Positions 21,257 through 31,500 of a DNA stretch of 64,000 nt are shown here, piece after piece. The notes beneath the pieces are model-generated. The model saw nothing but the letters and a program-made list of their open reading frames with translations, had not been told where the DNA came from and searched no databases. Source of the stretch: Anaerolineaceae bacterium (GTDB lineage Bacteria > Chloroflexota > Anaerolineae > Anaerolineales > Anaerolineaceae); NCBI GenBank assembly GCA_016927865.1, contig JAFGLU010000122.1:18356-82355 (forward strand), given 5' to 3'. The number at the start of each line of letters is the position of its first letter. The first letter of the stretch is position 1. A program made the translations under genes and the position numbers.

Positions 21257-23669
21257 GGCGACCTTCTTGCACCGGGAATCGGACCACAACCGACGTCCCA
21301 ACGCCCACCTCGCTGGATACGTCAATCGAGCCCTCCATTAATTCTAGTGATTTCTTCACAATCATCAAGCCCAAACCGTTGCCCGGAATTTCACCAACAT
21401 TATTGCCCCTGAAGAAAGGGTCAAACAGCTTCATCTGTTCTTCCAACGGAATCCCAAGACCCTCATCGGATACACGCAAGTTTACCTGTTGGTTTTCTAC
21501 CCACACCACCACCTGCACGATGCTTCCCGCCGCAGAATACTTGATTGCATTGGAGAGCAAGTTATCCAGTACTCTGCGCAACAATTCCTCATCCGTACGA
21601 ACCATGATCTCAGATTGCGCCGGCGAATACTGTATCAAGTGGCTTTCCTTGATGTTGAGTTTGAAATCATCCACAACCCGTTTACAGAACGCCACCAGTT
21701 CAATGTCCGTCCGCTGAAGCTCGTGCAGGCTTTCCATCTGACTCAACTGCAGAATGCCCCCCAGCAGGATTTCCATGCGCCGCACAGCCGCCTGGATACG
21801 CTTGAGGTGCGTACCTCGTTTCTCTGCGTCCCAACTTTCGCCATAATGCTCCAGCAGCTCCGCCGATGAAAAAACGGTAGTCAAAGGCGTTCGGAATTGG
21901 TGAGAGGTCATCGAGAACAGGTTGGAGCGCATTTCACCCAGGCGCTTTTCACGGTCATAAGAAAGCTCCAGGCGCGCTTCATACTCCTTCTGTCTCGATA
22001 TATCTCTGGCGATAGAGGAAAAGTACTGAATCTTCCCTTCCACGTCCCGGTGCGCCAATAACACCTGCGAAATCGGGATCACTCGTCCGTCTTCAAACGC
22101 CAGAGCCATCTCACCCTGCCACACATCATGTTGATACACATGAGGCATGACGACTTGCCGAATGTACTTTTGATGCTCTGCTGAGTAGAATTGGTATACG
22201 GACAACTCAGAAATGGAGTCTGTATCGCCCAACCCCACCATCTTGCGCCCGGCTTTGTTCAGGTAGCGCATCCGCCCACCCATCTCTGCCATCGCCACAA
22301 TATCGGGGGTTTCCCAAATGATATCATTGAGGCGTTGCGATGAGCTTTCAATCGCCTGCCGGAAGCCGATTTCATTCATTAGCTCGCGATTGATCGCATC
22401 CTGTTCAGACACCGCTTCCAGGATACGCCTCTCCAGTTCTGCGTTCAATTGCGCGTAACGTTCCTCTGCCTGGGCTTGCTCGGTAATATCATGCACCAGC
22501 AGTAAGAATCCGGCTTGCCCGGCCAGGTCAAAAAAATCCAGCGAAAGTTTGACGTGCCGCACCCAGCGATCCTTGGTAAACACCGGCGTTTCAGCAAAGA
22601 ACGGGATCGATTGGCGAGAGACGCGCTCAAATGCATCTTTGACCGCCTCATCACTGGCAAATAACTTGGTTTCTGTCAGGCTCATACCCGCCAATGCTTC
22701 CTGGGCCAGGCCGGTAATTTTTGCCAGCCCTTCGTTGGCCTGCACAATCCGGCCCTCAGGTCGCGAAAGGATAGCTATGCCAATCATCGATGTGTTGAAT
22801 ACTTTAGAAAAACGTTGCTCTAGCGCCCTCAATTCCTGGGCTTGGTGGTAGAACTCGGTAATATCCAGGCCCATTGCAATCACATAGCCCACTTTTCCGC
22901 TGTCATCGACCAGCGCCGTGTTCGACCACTCAATGCGCAGTTCTCTTCCTTCGCGCGTCAGCCAGGAATTCTGATGCTGGTTGGGATATTTCGCGTTTCG
23001 CAGATCGCCCAACACCTGCATCACTTCGTCGGTTTCCTCAGGCAGCAGGAAAACCTCAGAAACCAATCGTCCCGCCACTTCTGCCAGGTGATACCCGGTG
23101 GCAGCTTCGCATTTCCGATTCAGAAACACAATATTCCCATCCGGCGTCAGCACCACGACCAAAGCATCCAGGGTATCCAGGAGCCGCTCAACGAACACCA
23201 GGCTTGTTTTCTCAGTGCGCAAAAAGCGAGGAATGCCGCTCAAGCCCTCAAAAGCATACTCGCCCTGCACCTCGCCCAGGCGTTTGGACGCATCCAGGCA
23301 TATTTCGGGGTAGAAAGACTCAAGACATTCAGGTAATAAAGCTCGCGCATTCGCCAGTGGAATCACCCGATCTGCGCCAAAATTATTCAGTTTCAGCACC
23401 AGGGCCGCCGAGAATTCATCGGTCACAGCCACAACCGGCTGGTAAGCGTGGTGGAGCATTCTGGCAGCCAGGAATTCACCAACCCATTCCGCCTCGGCTT
23501 TATGCCGCAGCAGAATCAGGTCACAATCCGTGATCCGAGTGTTGTGCATTAACTCACTTGGATCATGAAAATGGACAGCGGGCAGTGGGCAGGCCTCTTC
23601 AAGCAGGCTTTGGAATGAAGCCTGTTCTTCCTCTGGGAAACCCACCATACAGATTTTCAATGGCTGCAT
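21246..23669 (-). CDS. Soluble multi-PAS sensor histidine kinase with pseudo-receiver N-terminus
   Basis: 807 residues, strong ribosome site AGGAGGGG. Residues about 1-115 have a receiver-like pattern (LKICMVGF...DCDLILLRHK...VVAVTDE...GADRVIPLANARALL) but lack the acidic pocket and the phospho-acceptor Asp, so this is a pseudo-receiver. PAS domains follow at about 160-290, 290-410 and 440-570, with PAC-like segments and coiled linkers. HisKA carries His590 in MTSHQFRTPL. HATPase has DNLLSNAIKYS, SDEGLGIP and GNGLGLMIV. There is no membrane segment, so signals are cytoplasmic (redox, small molecule or partner). The downstream receiver-ATPase gene overlaps its end by 11 nt, which makes the two a likely pair. 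Confidence 0.9.
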   Translation of the reverse strand: MQPLKICMVGFPEEEQASFQSLLEEACPLPAVHFHDPSELMHNTRITDCDLILLRHKAEAEWVGEFLAARMLHHAYQPVVAVTDEFSAALVLKLNNFGADRVIPLANARALLPECLESFYPEICLDASKRLGEVQGEYAFEGLSGIPRFLRTEKTSLVFVERLLDTLDALVVVLTPDGNIVFLNRKCEAATGYHLAEVAGRLVSEVFLLPEETDEVMQVLGDLRNAKYPNQHQNSWLTREGRELRIEWSNTALVDDSGKVGYVIAMGLDITEFYHQAQELRALEQRFSKVFNTSMIGIAILSRPEGRIVQANEGLAKITGLAQEALAGMSLTETKLFASDEAVKDAFERVSRQSIPFFAETPVFTKDRWVRHVKLSLDFFDLAGQAGFLLLVHDITEQAQAEERYAQLNAELERRILEAVSEQDAINRELMNEIGFRQAIESSSQRLNDIIWETPDIVAMAEMGGRMRYLNKAGRKMVGLGDTDSISELSVYQFYSAEHQKYIRQVVMPHVYQHDVWQGEMALAFEDGRVIPISQVLLAHRDVEGKIQYFSSIARDISRQKEYEARLELSYDREKRLGEMRSNLFSMTSHQFRTPLTTVFSSAELLEHYGESWDAEKRGTHLKRIQAAVRRMEILLGGILQLSQMESLHELQRTDIELVAFCKRVVDDFKLNIKESHLIQYSPAQSEIMVRTDEELLRRVLDNLLSNAIKYSAAGSIVQVVVWVENQQVNLRVSDEGLGIPLEEQMKLFDPFFRGNNVGEIPGNGLGLMIVKKSLELMEGSIDVSSEVGVGTSVVVRFPVQEGRLDG

Positions 23670-23696
23670 GTCCCCTCCTGTCCGCCAGCCCCGAAC

Positions 23697-24371
23697 TTAT
23701 TGAGACAGTTGCCTGAGGCGGTCAACCACTTCTTCAATGCTCAGCCCATCGGTGTTGAGGATCACGGCGTCATCAGCCGGTTTGAGCGGCGCCACCGCGC
23801 GCGAGGAGTCAATCGCGTCCCTGCGCTTCATCGAAGCCAGAATCTCTTCATAGTCGCTCTGCCGCCCGCGTTCCTGGTTTTCCACATACCGCCGGCGTGC
23901 TCGCTCCTCAACGGACGCATCCAGGTAAACCTTAAGGTCCGCTTCCGGCAGCACCACTGTGCCGATATCGCGCCCCACCATCACCACCGAGCCGCGTTTC
24001 CCAATCCGCCGCTGTTGCACGGTCATGGCCTGGCGCACACCGGGGTAGGCCGACACTTGCGACACATTCGCATCCACCTGCGCCGAGCGGATCAGCCAGG
24101 TAACGTCCCGGCCACCCAAAAGCACGTCACACATCCGGCCGTCTTGCACGCTGGCCGGATCGACATCAATTTGCACAGACTCGGCCAGTTGCGTCACCTG
24201 CGCCTCATCGTCCACCGCATGCAGTTGCTCCAGCGCTGCCAAAGTCACCGCCCGATACATGATCCCGGTGTCAAAGAACAAATAACCCAATTCCTTAGCC
24301 AGCCGCTCTGCTACGGTCGATTTTCCCGACGCTGCCGGCCCGTCAATGGCAATGATGTTCGCTCTCGTCAT
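23697..24371 (-). CDS. cmk: Cytidylate kinase
   Basis: 224 residues. P-loop GPAASGKST at 11-19, then FFDTGIMYRAVT with the CMP-binding segment, RDIGTVVLPEADLKVYLDA and RRRYVENQERGRQSDYEE in the lid region. It converts CMP or dCMP to the diphosphate with ATP. The length fits the family. Ribosome site GGGAG. It lies 9 nt after a GT-C gene and 27 nt before the PAS kinase. Confidence 0.95.
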   Translation of the reverse strand: MTRANIIAIDGPAASGKSTVAERLAKELGYLFFDTGIMYRAVTLAALEQLHAVDDEAQVTQLAESVQIDVDPASVQDGRMCDVLLGGRDVTWLIRSAQVDANVSQVSAYPGVRQAMTVQQRRIGKRGSVVMVGRDIGTVVLPEADLKVYLDASVEERARRRYVENQERGRQSDYEEILASMKRRDAIDSSRAVAPLKPADDAVILNTDGLSIEEVVDRLRQLSQ

Positions 24372-24380
24372 AATTTCTCC

Positions 24381-26066
24381 CTATTGCAGCCCGGCAGCGC
24401 TCTCGTCCCCACCAGGGAACAGATCGGTACGCACCCACAGGATGATTTGTTGATGATCGGTTAACGAGGTCCGGTAGACGGACCAGACCAGCCAATCCCT
24501 GCCCATCAGCAAGTCCCAGAAAGGCTTTTCCCATAAATAGAAATCCTGCCCCCGGTAAGGCGCAGTTTGCTCCATATAAAAATCTTCACCGGTGATCACC
24601 ACCGCCGGTTGGGCATTCACGGGCAGGTCGGCTACATACGAAACACCCTCAAACTCCCGCAGTGCCCAGCGTAGAGCCGAAGATTGCGAGCCAATCACCA
24701 CAATGTCCAACTGGGTCCTCAGAGAAGGCTGCCAATCGTCAAAGTTGCGCAGGGTGGTCAAAAGCAGTTCCTCCTGTGTGAAAGGCGGCCCGCTGCGCCA
24801 AAGTTCCATCTCTGCCCGCCGGGAGGATAACCCCGCCCCGTTGAACAAAGCCGAAAGCGCGAACACGCCCAGCACCAGGGTAAGGCCCCACTGCAACCCA
24901 TCTCGCGCGGCTTCCACCGACCAGCCCCACCCCACCAGGAAGGTGGCGATACCCAAAAGCACCAATGACGCGGCAAAACGGCCCCACTGCAATGTCAGCG
25001 GAACCGATGGATCGACAATTTCGGCCAGGTTGAGCACCGAACTCCAGGCAAAAAATACCATCACCGCGGTCAGCAAAGCCTGACCGAGCATGGCAGTACG
25101 ATCCTCTGGATCCACCACAAACTGCCGCGCCAACTGCCTTGAAGCCAACGCCAGCAGCGGCGGAAGCGCCCAACTCCAATCAATGATTTGTCGGGCTGGG
25201 TAAACGACCACCAGAAGCAAGGCGATTCCCGCCCATGCCGCCAGTTTCAGGTCCAATGCATCAGAGCGGAAAATGGCGCGCCCCAATCCCAGCAGCGCCA
25301 GCAACAACGCCAGCGCTTCATAGGCGGGCAGCGCCGCCAGCATCACACCGACCGGCACGCCGGAAGGATCACTCCAACCGCGCAGGTAATCGGGCAGACT
25401 GCCCGCCGCAGCGCCCAATCCACTGGGCTGGAAAAATACCAGGCTGCCCACCAGGAAGTACACTGCCGCTGCCGCCAGCAAAGCGCTGCGCCAGTCGAAT
25501 GCGTTTTCATCGTCAGAGGGCTTCTTGCTAAAAAACCACACGCCAAGCCCCGCGCTGATCAACCCTGGCCAAAGAGCAGGCCCGCTCAGCAAAGCAAACC
25601 CGGCGGCAATGCCCGCCCAAACGGGGCGTCGCGCCAGGACAAAACCAAGCGCGGCAAACACCGCGCACACCGCGATCATGGTGCTGCCCGCCTCGCGCGA
25701 AACTGCCACCAGGCCTGGGTCCAGGGCCAGCCAGAAAGCCATCACCAGTGCGGCCCGGCTGCCCAGCTTTTCGCGGAACAGCAGCGGCGTTAGGATGAAC
25801 AGGCTGCCGGCAAAGGCCGGCCAAAAGCGGGCCATCCAGTTGGCGGCATTAGAAATGAACATCAACAAACCCGACAACATGACGTATGCAACCTGAGACC
25901 CCAATGTTCCAGACACAGCGTTGGACACGTCCAGCGCCTGCAACGCCAATCCTGCTTCGGCGTCTGAAAGAGGGGCCCGCCCCAGGGCAAAAAAGCGAAC
26001 TACCAGCCCCAGCCCAAGAGCCAGCGCATACAATCCTGTGTTCATCGTCAGCAATCGTGATTTCAT
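24381..26066 (-). CDS. GT-C superfamily membrane glycosyltransferase (PMT_2/GT39-like)
   Basis: 561 residues with about 11 membrane segments and a C-terminal soluble part of about 120 residues. The first outer loop has PLSDAEAGL, in the place of the acidic catalytic motif of GT-C enzymes, which use polyprenyl-phosphate sugars as donors on the outer face of the membrane. It resembles the TIGR03663-type proteins that accompany DUF2298 genes in Chloroflexota and archaea. Donor and acceptor are unknown. It starts 33 nt after the DUF2298 gene; a start seven codons inside is possible. Confidence 0.7.
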   Translation of the reverse strand: MKSRLLTMNTGLYALALGLGLVVRFFALGRAPLSDAEAGLALQALDVSNAVSGTLGSQVAYVMLSGLLMFISNAANWMARFWPAFAGSLFILTPLLFREKLGSRAALVMAFWLALDPGLVAVSREAGSTMIAVCAVFAALGFVLARRPVWAGIAAGFALLSGPALWPGLISAGLGVWFFSKKPSDDENAFDWRSALLAAAAVYFLVGSLVFFQPSGLGAAAGSLPDYLRGWSDPSGVPVGVMLAALPAYEALALLLALLGLGRAIFRSDALDLKLAAWAGIALLLVVVYPARQIIDWSWALPPLLALASRQLARQFVVDPEDRTAMLGQALLTAVMVFFAWSSVLNLAEIVDPSVPLTLQWGRFAASLVLLGIATFLVGWGWSVEAARDGLQWGLTLVLGVFALSALFNGAGLSSRRAEMELWRSGPPFTQEELLLTTLRNFDDWQPSLRTQLDIVVIGSQSSALRWALREFEGVSYVADLPVNAQPAVVITGEDFYMEQTAPYRGQDFYLWEKPFWDLLMGRDWLVWSVYRTSLTDHQQIILWVRTDLFPGGDESAAGLQ

Positions 26067-26099
26067 CGTTCGTCGTACCTCGTCGGCAGCTTCCCAGGC

Positions 26100-28586
26100 T
26101 TAGGGCAGTGCCGCTTCATAAATGCGCACGCTGTTATTCTCGTACACCAGATTCATATAAAGGCTGAACTTCTTTTCGTCGACCCTGTAAGCAGACTGCT
26201 CCAGGCGTCCGACGAATACATACCGGATATTGTACCGCAACAAGACTGTCTGAGCTTCTTCCCATTGATTGGTTGCATACAGCCGCTCGATATCTTCCTG
26301 CCGGCTGCCTACTTCCAAATAGCCTCCGCGCCACTGGCCCTCGTGCCCTGGCCAACCCAGCACGTTCGGCAGCCCGCTATAGGTCGCCACGCGGGCAAAC
26401 TCCGAGTAACTGCCACCCACTGCTTCAGCCACTACCCCATAAGGCGCATCCTTGAGCCAGGCAATGGCTTGCATCTCATCAGGATGGTACAGTGCTTGAA
26501 TCTCCGAACCGTCCAGCGTCCAAATGACCCGCTGCCCTTCCATTGTGCTATATTCGGGATTGAATGCGTTGGCCCGTGAGTAGAAGGCCATGGCCGGGTA
26601 AACCAGCCCGCCTGCCACCACCAGCACCCAAACCAGGCGCATCAGGGCCTGCCTCCAGGTGGGGGCGTTTTCCCACAACCACACCGAAGCATAAGCCGCC
26701 GCGGCAGCCCACAAAATCCAGGCCTGGTAATAGAACTTGAAGATAGTGTTCATGCGCCAACCAAACTGGTCGCGCAGATAGAAGAATTCGGGGAACAAGG
26801 CCAACCCTGCCCCCAGCAGCACCAGCAGCAGCACAAACCCATCCGCCGGGCCCAGCTTGCGACCTTCGCCTTCTTCCAGCTTGGCCCCCTCGCGCCACAG
26901 CAGCCCGCCCACCAGGGCCAGCAGCCCCAACAGGCTCAACCATGTTCCTGGCTGCGCCAGCCGCCGTAAGAGAGAGGTCAGCAAAATGCTGCGCGGATCG
27001 CCCGAGGATTGGACAGACATTAACGTGTTGGCTGGCTCAGGCAAGACCAGCATGATCGCGCCCCAGGCATACGACAACAGCCACAACCCACCGATTAAAA
27101 TTCCAGCCGCCGCCAGACCCGTTTTCCAGCCTTTGCGGCTGCCCGCCGCGCCCCACTGCCCGAACAACCAGAAAAAGATCGGGATCAGCAGTACGCCGAA
27201 CATCACCCACCAATGCGCCCCGCGCGTATAGAAACTCAAGCTGGGCAGAATTCCGCCCGCCTGCGAGGCGAACCCCAGGTAGAAAGGCAAATACAGCACC
27301 ACGCCCGCCAGACCCAATTCCAGGGCTAGCACAACCGCGTCCACCAGCGGTGCGCTGCGCCAGCCCTCTTTTTGCAGACGAGCCAGCCCGTAAGCCGCGG
27401 CAGTCAAAGCCACGTAGATAGGAAAATCCCAGGTGTTCAGGAAGGACAGCCCGCCCAGGCACAGCGCCAGCAGCCAGAAATCCAGGTCCAGCGGCCAGCT
27501 TCGATAGTTGAGCTTACGGAAATCTTCAGCTTGCCCGCGCCTGTACAGGTGAAAGGCCAGCCCAATCGCCAGCAAAACGTACGGAATGGACAACACATGC
27601 GGGTGTAGGTCGCCCAGGGCAAAGGAGAACGCCGGGAACTCATCGATCACCTCGCGCCAGCCCTCCGTCTGCCCTGGCTGGGTCACGGCCTCCCAGCCTG
27701 CGCCGGCATCGTAATCGCTGATCACCCGCGAAGCGCGCCACCACCACCAGTTGCGATCAATTTTGAGATCATAAGGCTGGGCGGGCGGGTCCTTGAAATC
27801 CTTAATGTCCAGCCAACTCCAAAACGACGAAGCCGCCTGCCCATCGGGCAGCGTCCGCCAGAAAACGCCCATCGAATGCATCAGGTCCAGCGGCCCGGCA
27901 AAGTTGCCCAGCAGCAGCAAGCACAACGGCGCCAGCAGCGCGCCGATGTGCGCATTCCGCCGCCTGGGCTGCGCCGCCAACAGGTTATACACCACCCCAT
28001 ACACGCCCAATCCCGCCAGGCTGAAGGAAGTCACCAGCCCCAGGCTGAAGCCTACCGGGGCGGCGGCCCCGCTCAACCCGCTTAGCATGGCAACGATCAG
28101 GTAACCGAAGTAATAATACGAAATGCCGTAGCCCGAAAGCCAGGGATCGTGCGGCGGAAAGCCCGGCGAGCGCAAAATAGCATTGATGAAAGCCAGCTCC
28201 ATCGGTTTCTCCGTGGTCGCCAGGTCCGGGTTGGCTGAGCGCACCACCACCCAGGCCGCGAACATCACCGCGAAGAGCGCTTCCGCCAGGATCGTCTGCG
28301 CCTGGCGCTCCGCCAGCCACGCCCGCAGATCGCCCCAGCGGCCTTTACGCATGGCCAGCACCGACAAACCCACAATGACCAGCAGGCTGACCAGCCAGCC
28401 GCCCGAATTGTTCGGCACAACCCCCAACGAGCCGCCCATCCACAGCACATAGCCCCACAGCAGCAGCCCCAAAGGCTTGCTCAGAGTCCAGCCGCGGTCG
28501 GGTAAAAAGCGCAGCAGCCGCCAGGCCAGCGGGAACACCGCCAGCCCGCTCACCACAATCCACAAGTACCAAATCACTGCGGTCAT
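26100..28586 (-). CDS. DUF2298 (Chlor_Arch_YYY) polytopic membrane protein
   Basis: 828 residues, many membrane segments from the first residues on. The family hallmark is the Tyr run in YGISYYYFGYLIVAMLSG near residue 150. A second recognisable block, ALGDLHPHVLSIPYVLLA, lies near 330. The C-terminal 150 residues are probably outside and end after RYVFVGRLEQSAYRV. The family is known mainly from Chloroflexota and archaea and is thought to be a GT-C-like glycosyltransferase, though no reaction is established. Four nt separate it from the DUF2298-GT39 fusion upstream. Confidence 0.85.
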   Translation of the reverse strand: MTAVIWYLWIVVSGLAVFPLAWRLLRFLPDRGWTLSKPLGLLLWGYVLWMGGSLGVVPNNSGGWLVSLLVIVGLSVLAMRKGRWGDLRAWLAERQAQTILAEALFAVMFAAWVVVRSANPDLATTEKPMELAFINAILRSPGFPPHDPWLSGYGISYYYFGYLIVAMLSGLSGAAAPVGFSLGLVTSFSLAGLGVYGVVYNLLAAQPRRRNAHIGALLAPLCLLLLGNFAGPLDLMHSMGVFWRTLPDGQAASSFWSWLDIKDFKDPPAQPYDLKIDRNWWWWRASRVISDYDAGAGWEAVTQPGQTEGWREVIDEFPAFSFALGDLHPHVLSIPYVLLAIGLAFHLYRRGQAEDFRKLNYRSWPLDLDFWLLALCLGGLSFLNTWDFPIYVALTAAAYGLARLQKEGWRSAPLVDAVVLALELGLAGVVLYLPFYLGFASQAGGILPSLSFYTRGAHWWVMFGVLLIPIFFWLFGQWGAAGSRKGWKTGLAAAGILIGGLWLLSYAWGAIMLVLPEPANTLMSVQSSGDPRSILLTSLLRRLAQPGTWLSLLGLLALVGGLLWREGAKLEEGEGRKLGPADGFVLLLVLLGAGLALFPEFFYLRDQFGWRMNTIFKFYYQAWILWAAAAAYASVWLWENAPTWRQALMRLVWVLVVAGGLVYPAMAFYSRANAFNPEYSTMEGQRVIWTLDGSEIQALYHPDEMQAIAWLKDAPYGVVAEAVGGSYSEFARVATYSGLPNVLGWPGHEGQWRGGYLEVGSRQEDIERLYATNQWEEAQTVLLRYNIRYVFVGRLEQSAYRVDEKKFSLYMNLVYENNSVRIYEAALP

Positions 28587-28590
28587 ATCG

Positions 28591-31500
28591 TTACCGCACC
28601 TGATAGATCACGGTTTGGCCGGTGCGGAACACCTCGCCCCACAGTTCGCCATCCCAGGCTTCAAACTTGGCCAGCCCTTCCGGAGTGTAGATGGCGTGTT
28701 CCATCACACCCACCACAATGTACTTCACATCGTAACGGGACAGGAAATCCGTGGTCAGGCTGCGCTCCTCCGTGTTATAGAACAGGCCAATCTGTTCCAC
28801 TCTGCCAAACACCCATTCCGAAGGGGTCAAAGCCCGCTGCTGGCGCTGATGCCAGTTCCAGCCCACCACACCCGGTAATCCGGTGTAAATGGTATAACGC
28901 GAGCCCCAGCGGTATTCGGTGACATGACCTTCCACAATCACCGGCGAGCCGGGCACGTTCTCCTGCATCCACTGAATTGCCACGTAATCTTCCGCCAGGC
29001 TCATGTCCGTGCCGTTTTCGCCGTAGGTAGCGAAAGGCATATAAGCCATGCCGTCCAGGGTGTGGGGAGCCTCGCTGCTATAGCGATCCTTAATTTTATC
29101 TGCGCCGCCCAGCAAGGGGAACAGCGCCGCGCTAAAGACCAGCCCCACCGCCAGCACCTGCCAGGCGTTGCGCCGCAGCGCGGGCCACTCCTTCAGCACC
29201 GCGGGCAGCACCCAGGCCAGCGAAGCCGCCGCCGAGAGCGAAAGCAAAGTCCAGGCTTGCATATACAGCTTGAACACCGTGTTCATGCGCCCCAGGTCGC
29301 CTTCCAGGTGGAACAGCTCGACAAACAGCGTCAATGCCAGGGCCGTACCCACCAGGAACAACACCGCGCGTTTGGCCGCGGGCATGTTGGGCCGCAGCAG
29401 CAGCGTTGCCGCCCAGGCCATCACCAGAATCGCCAGCCAACCAATCTGCACCTTGAGCAAGAACAGGCCCACCACCATCAGCACGAGCACCGCCAGCAGG
29501 AACAGGATCAACTCGCGGAATTTCATCACTTTGTTCAGCGAGGAAACCGGCGTGGTTGCCATCCAATCGCGCGTCTCCCATCCCATCCAGGAGAGAATAA
29601 AGAACAAGAACACGCCCCAATGAGTGATATACGACCAGAAGGGTGAAGGCTCGTCATGCCAGAACTTGACCTTGTCATAGCCCTGTCCGAACCAATCGGT
29701 GAACGGCTGGTACAGCAGCAAGGCCAGCCCCACCAACAGGAGGGCGCTCAACCCGCCCAAGGCCAGCCCCTTGACCCAGTTCTCCTTCTTCTTCACCGCG
29801 CCGCTGACAGACGCAAACAGGATCGCCACCGCGCCCAGGGCCAGGTAAGTGGGCAGGTCCCAGGTGTTCATCGGTTTCAACGCGCCTATAGCCAGCCCGC
29901 CCAAGAAGAAGGTCACCGCAAAGTGAATCTTCTTGCCGCGCCCGTCTTCCAGCCCCCATTCCCATCCCTTCAGCGCAATAGACAGCGCCCAGGCCAGCGC
30001 CAGGATGGTCACCGGCAGGGCAAACATATGCGCGTGCGGGTCGGCGTACAGGAAGGTGAAGGCCGGAAACTCGGTGATGGCGCTGCCGGGGTACACCCGG
30101 CTGGGGTCCCAATACCAGTTGCCCGCGCCATAAGGCAATCTCGAACCTTCAAACAACCGGCCAATGCCCCCCACCGTCCAGCCAATCTTCTGGAAGATAT
30201 TGGAGTCCACCACGGTGCCGTCCGGCGCCGCCAGACGCATGATGCCATGCCAGATCATTCGCAGCGAGCCCAGGTTGCCCACAATCGCCAGCAGCACCGG
30301 CCCGGCCAATCCTACCAGGAAGGGCGGCGCGGGCTGCTCTTCGCCCTCCGCCGGGGCTTTGCGCCCCGCGCTAATCAGGTTCCAGGCCACACTGTAAGCC
30401 CCCAGCCCCACCAGCGAGAAGAAGGTCGGCAGAATCAGGTTGTAGGCTACCGCCGGGACAATCCCAAGCCACTTCACCGGTATGCCCGCCACGACAAAAC
30501 CGTAATAATAATAATTTAAGTACCCGCCCGCAAACCAGGGGTCATACGGCGGGAAGGTGGTGCTCTTCAACACGGCGTTAAAGTAGGAGAAATCCATCGG
30601 CTTCTCGCCGCCCTTATACGGGTGCCACAAGTCGGGGTTACCCAGGCGCACCAGCAAAAAGATGACGAACAGAATCAGGCCGATCAATTCGACCCAGAAA
30701 AAGTAACGTTTCTTTTCCCGCAGTTCGCGGCCCAGTTCCTCGCGCTGCAGCCAGGCCAGCCCGGCGTTGATCAACAGCAGCAGCAGCGCCGCAGCGCTGA
30801 TGGTCAGCGGGACAAAAGGCACCCTGGCCGAGCCCGCCACCCACACAATCCACGCCAGCAGCATCATTCCCGCGATTTTTGTCAGCGGGAAGCCCTTGTC
30901 CGGCAGCCCGCGCAGTGCCAGCCGCACCAGCGGGTAGTTGATCCAACCCAACAGGCTGATCACCAGGTACCACACCACCAACCCCACAAAGGGGTACTTG
31001 TTCAACAGCCCATCCCGGTCAAACAATTCCGCCCAGGTGCCTCCGTCGCGTTGTTCGGCCAGCCGGTCGGTGGGCAGCAGCAAGTTAGCCGGGAAACTCT
31101 TAGCCTTCCCTGGAATAATGCGCACCACCTGAGACAGGTCCACGCGCTCCAGGATTTCTCGAACCGCTTGCGAGTCGTAACCGGCGGTCTTCTTGAAGAT
31201 CAGAACTTTGGGGTGGTCGTAAACGGTGAAAGCCTCTTCGGCGAACTGTGTATTGAAGCGCAGCCCGCCCAGGTTTGGATCGGACTGGAACACAGCGATC
31301 AATTCAAAGCCCAGTTCGCCCTGGTACATGCCAGGCTCCCCCACCCGGTAGCAGGTGAGAATATCCTCCTCCGCCGGGCAGCCAATCAGGCTGCGGTAGA
31401 ACTGCGTGGTCAACGGATAGCGCTCGGGTACGCGGGTCGTGGTGCCCCACTGGCGGTTCGAGCTAATAAAAATGTAATCTCCGTTGTCCAGGTTGTTCAG

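Noticed and set aside
21257..21325. Longer start for the receiver hybrid
   Set aside because: It would read 80 nt into the upstream kinase gene and put a tail before the receiver's first strand; TTG 21256 gives the normal receiver start.
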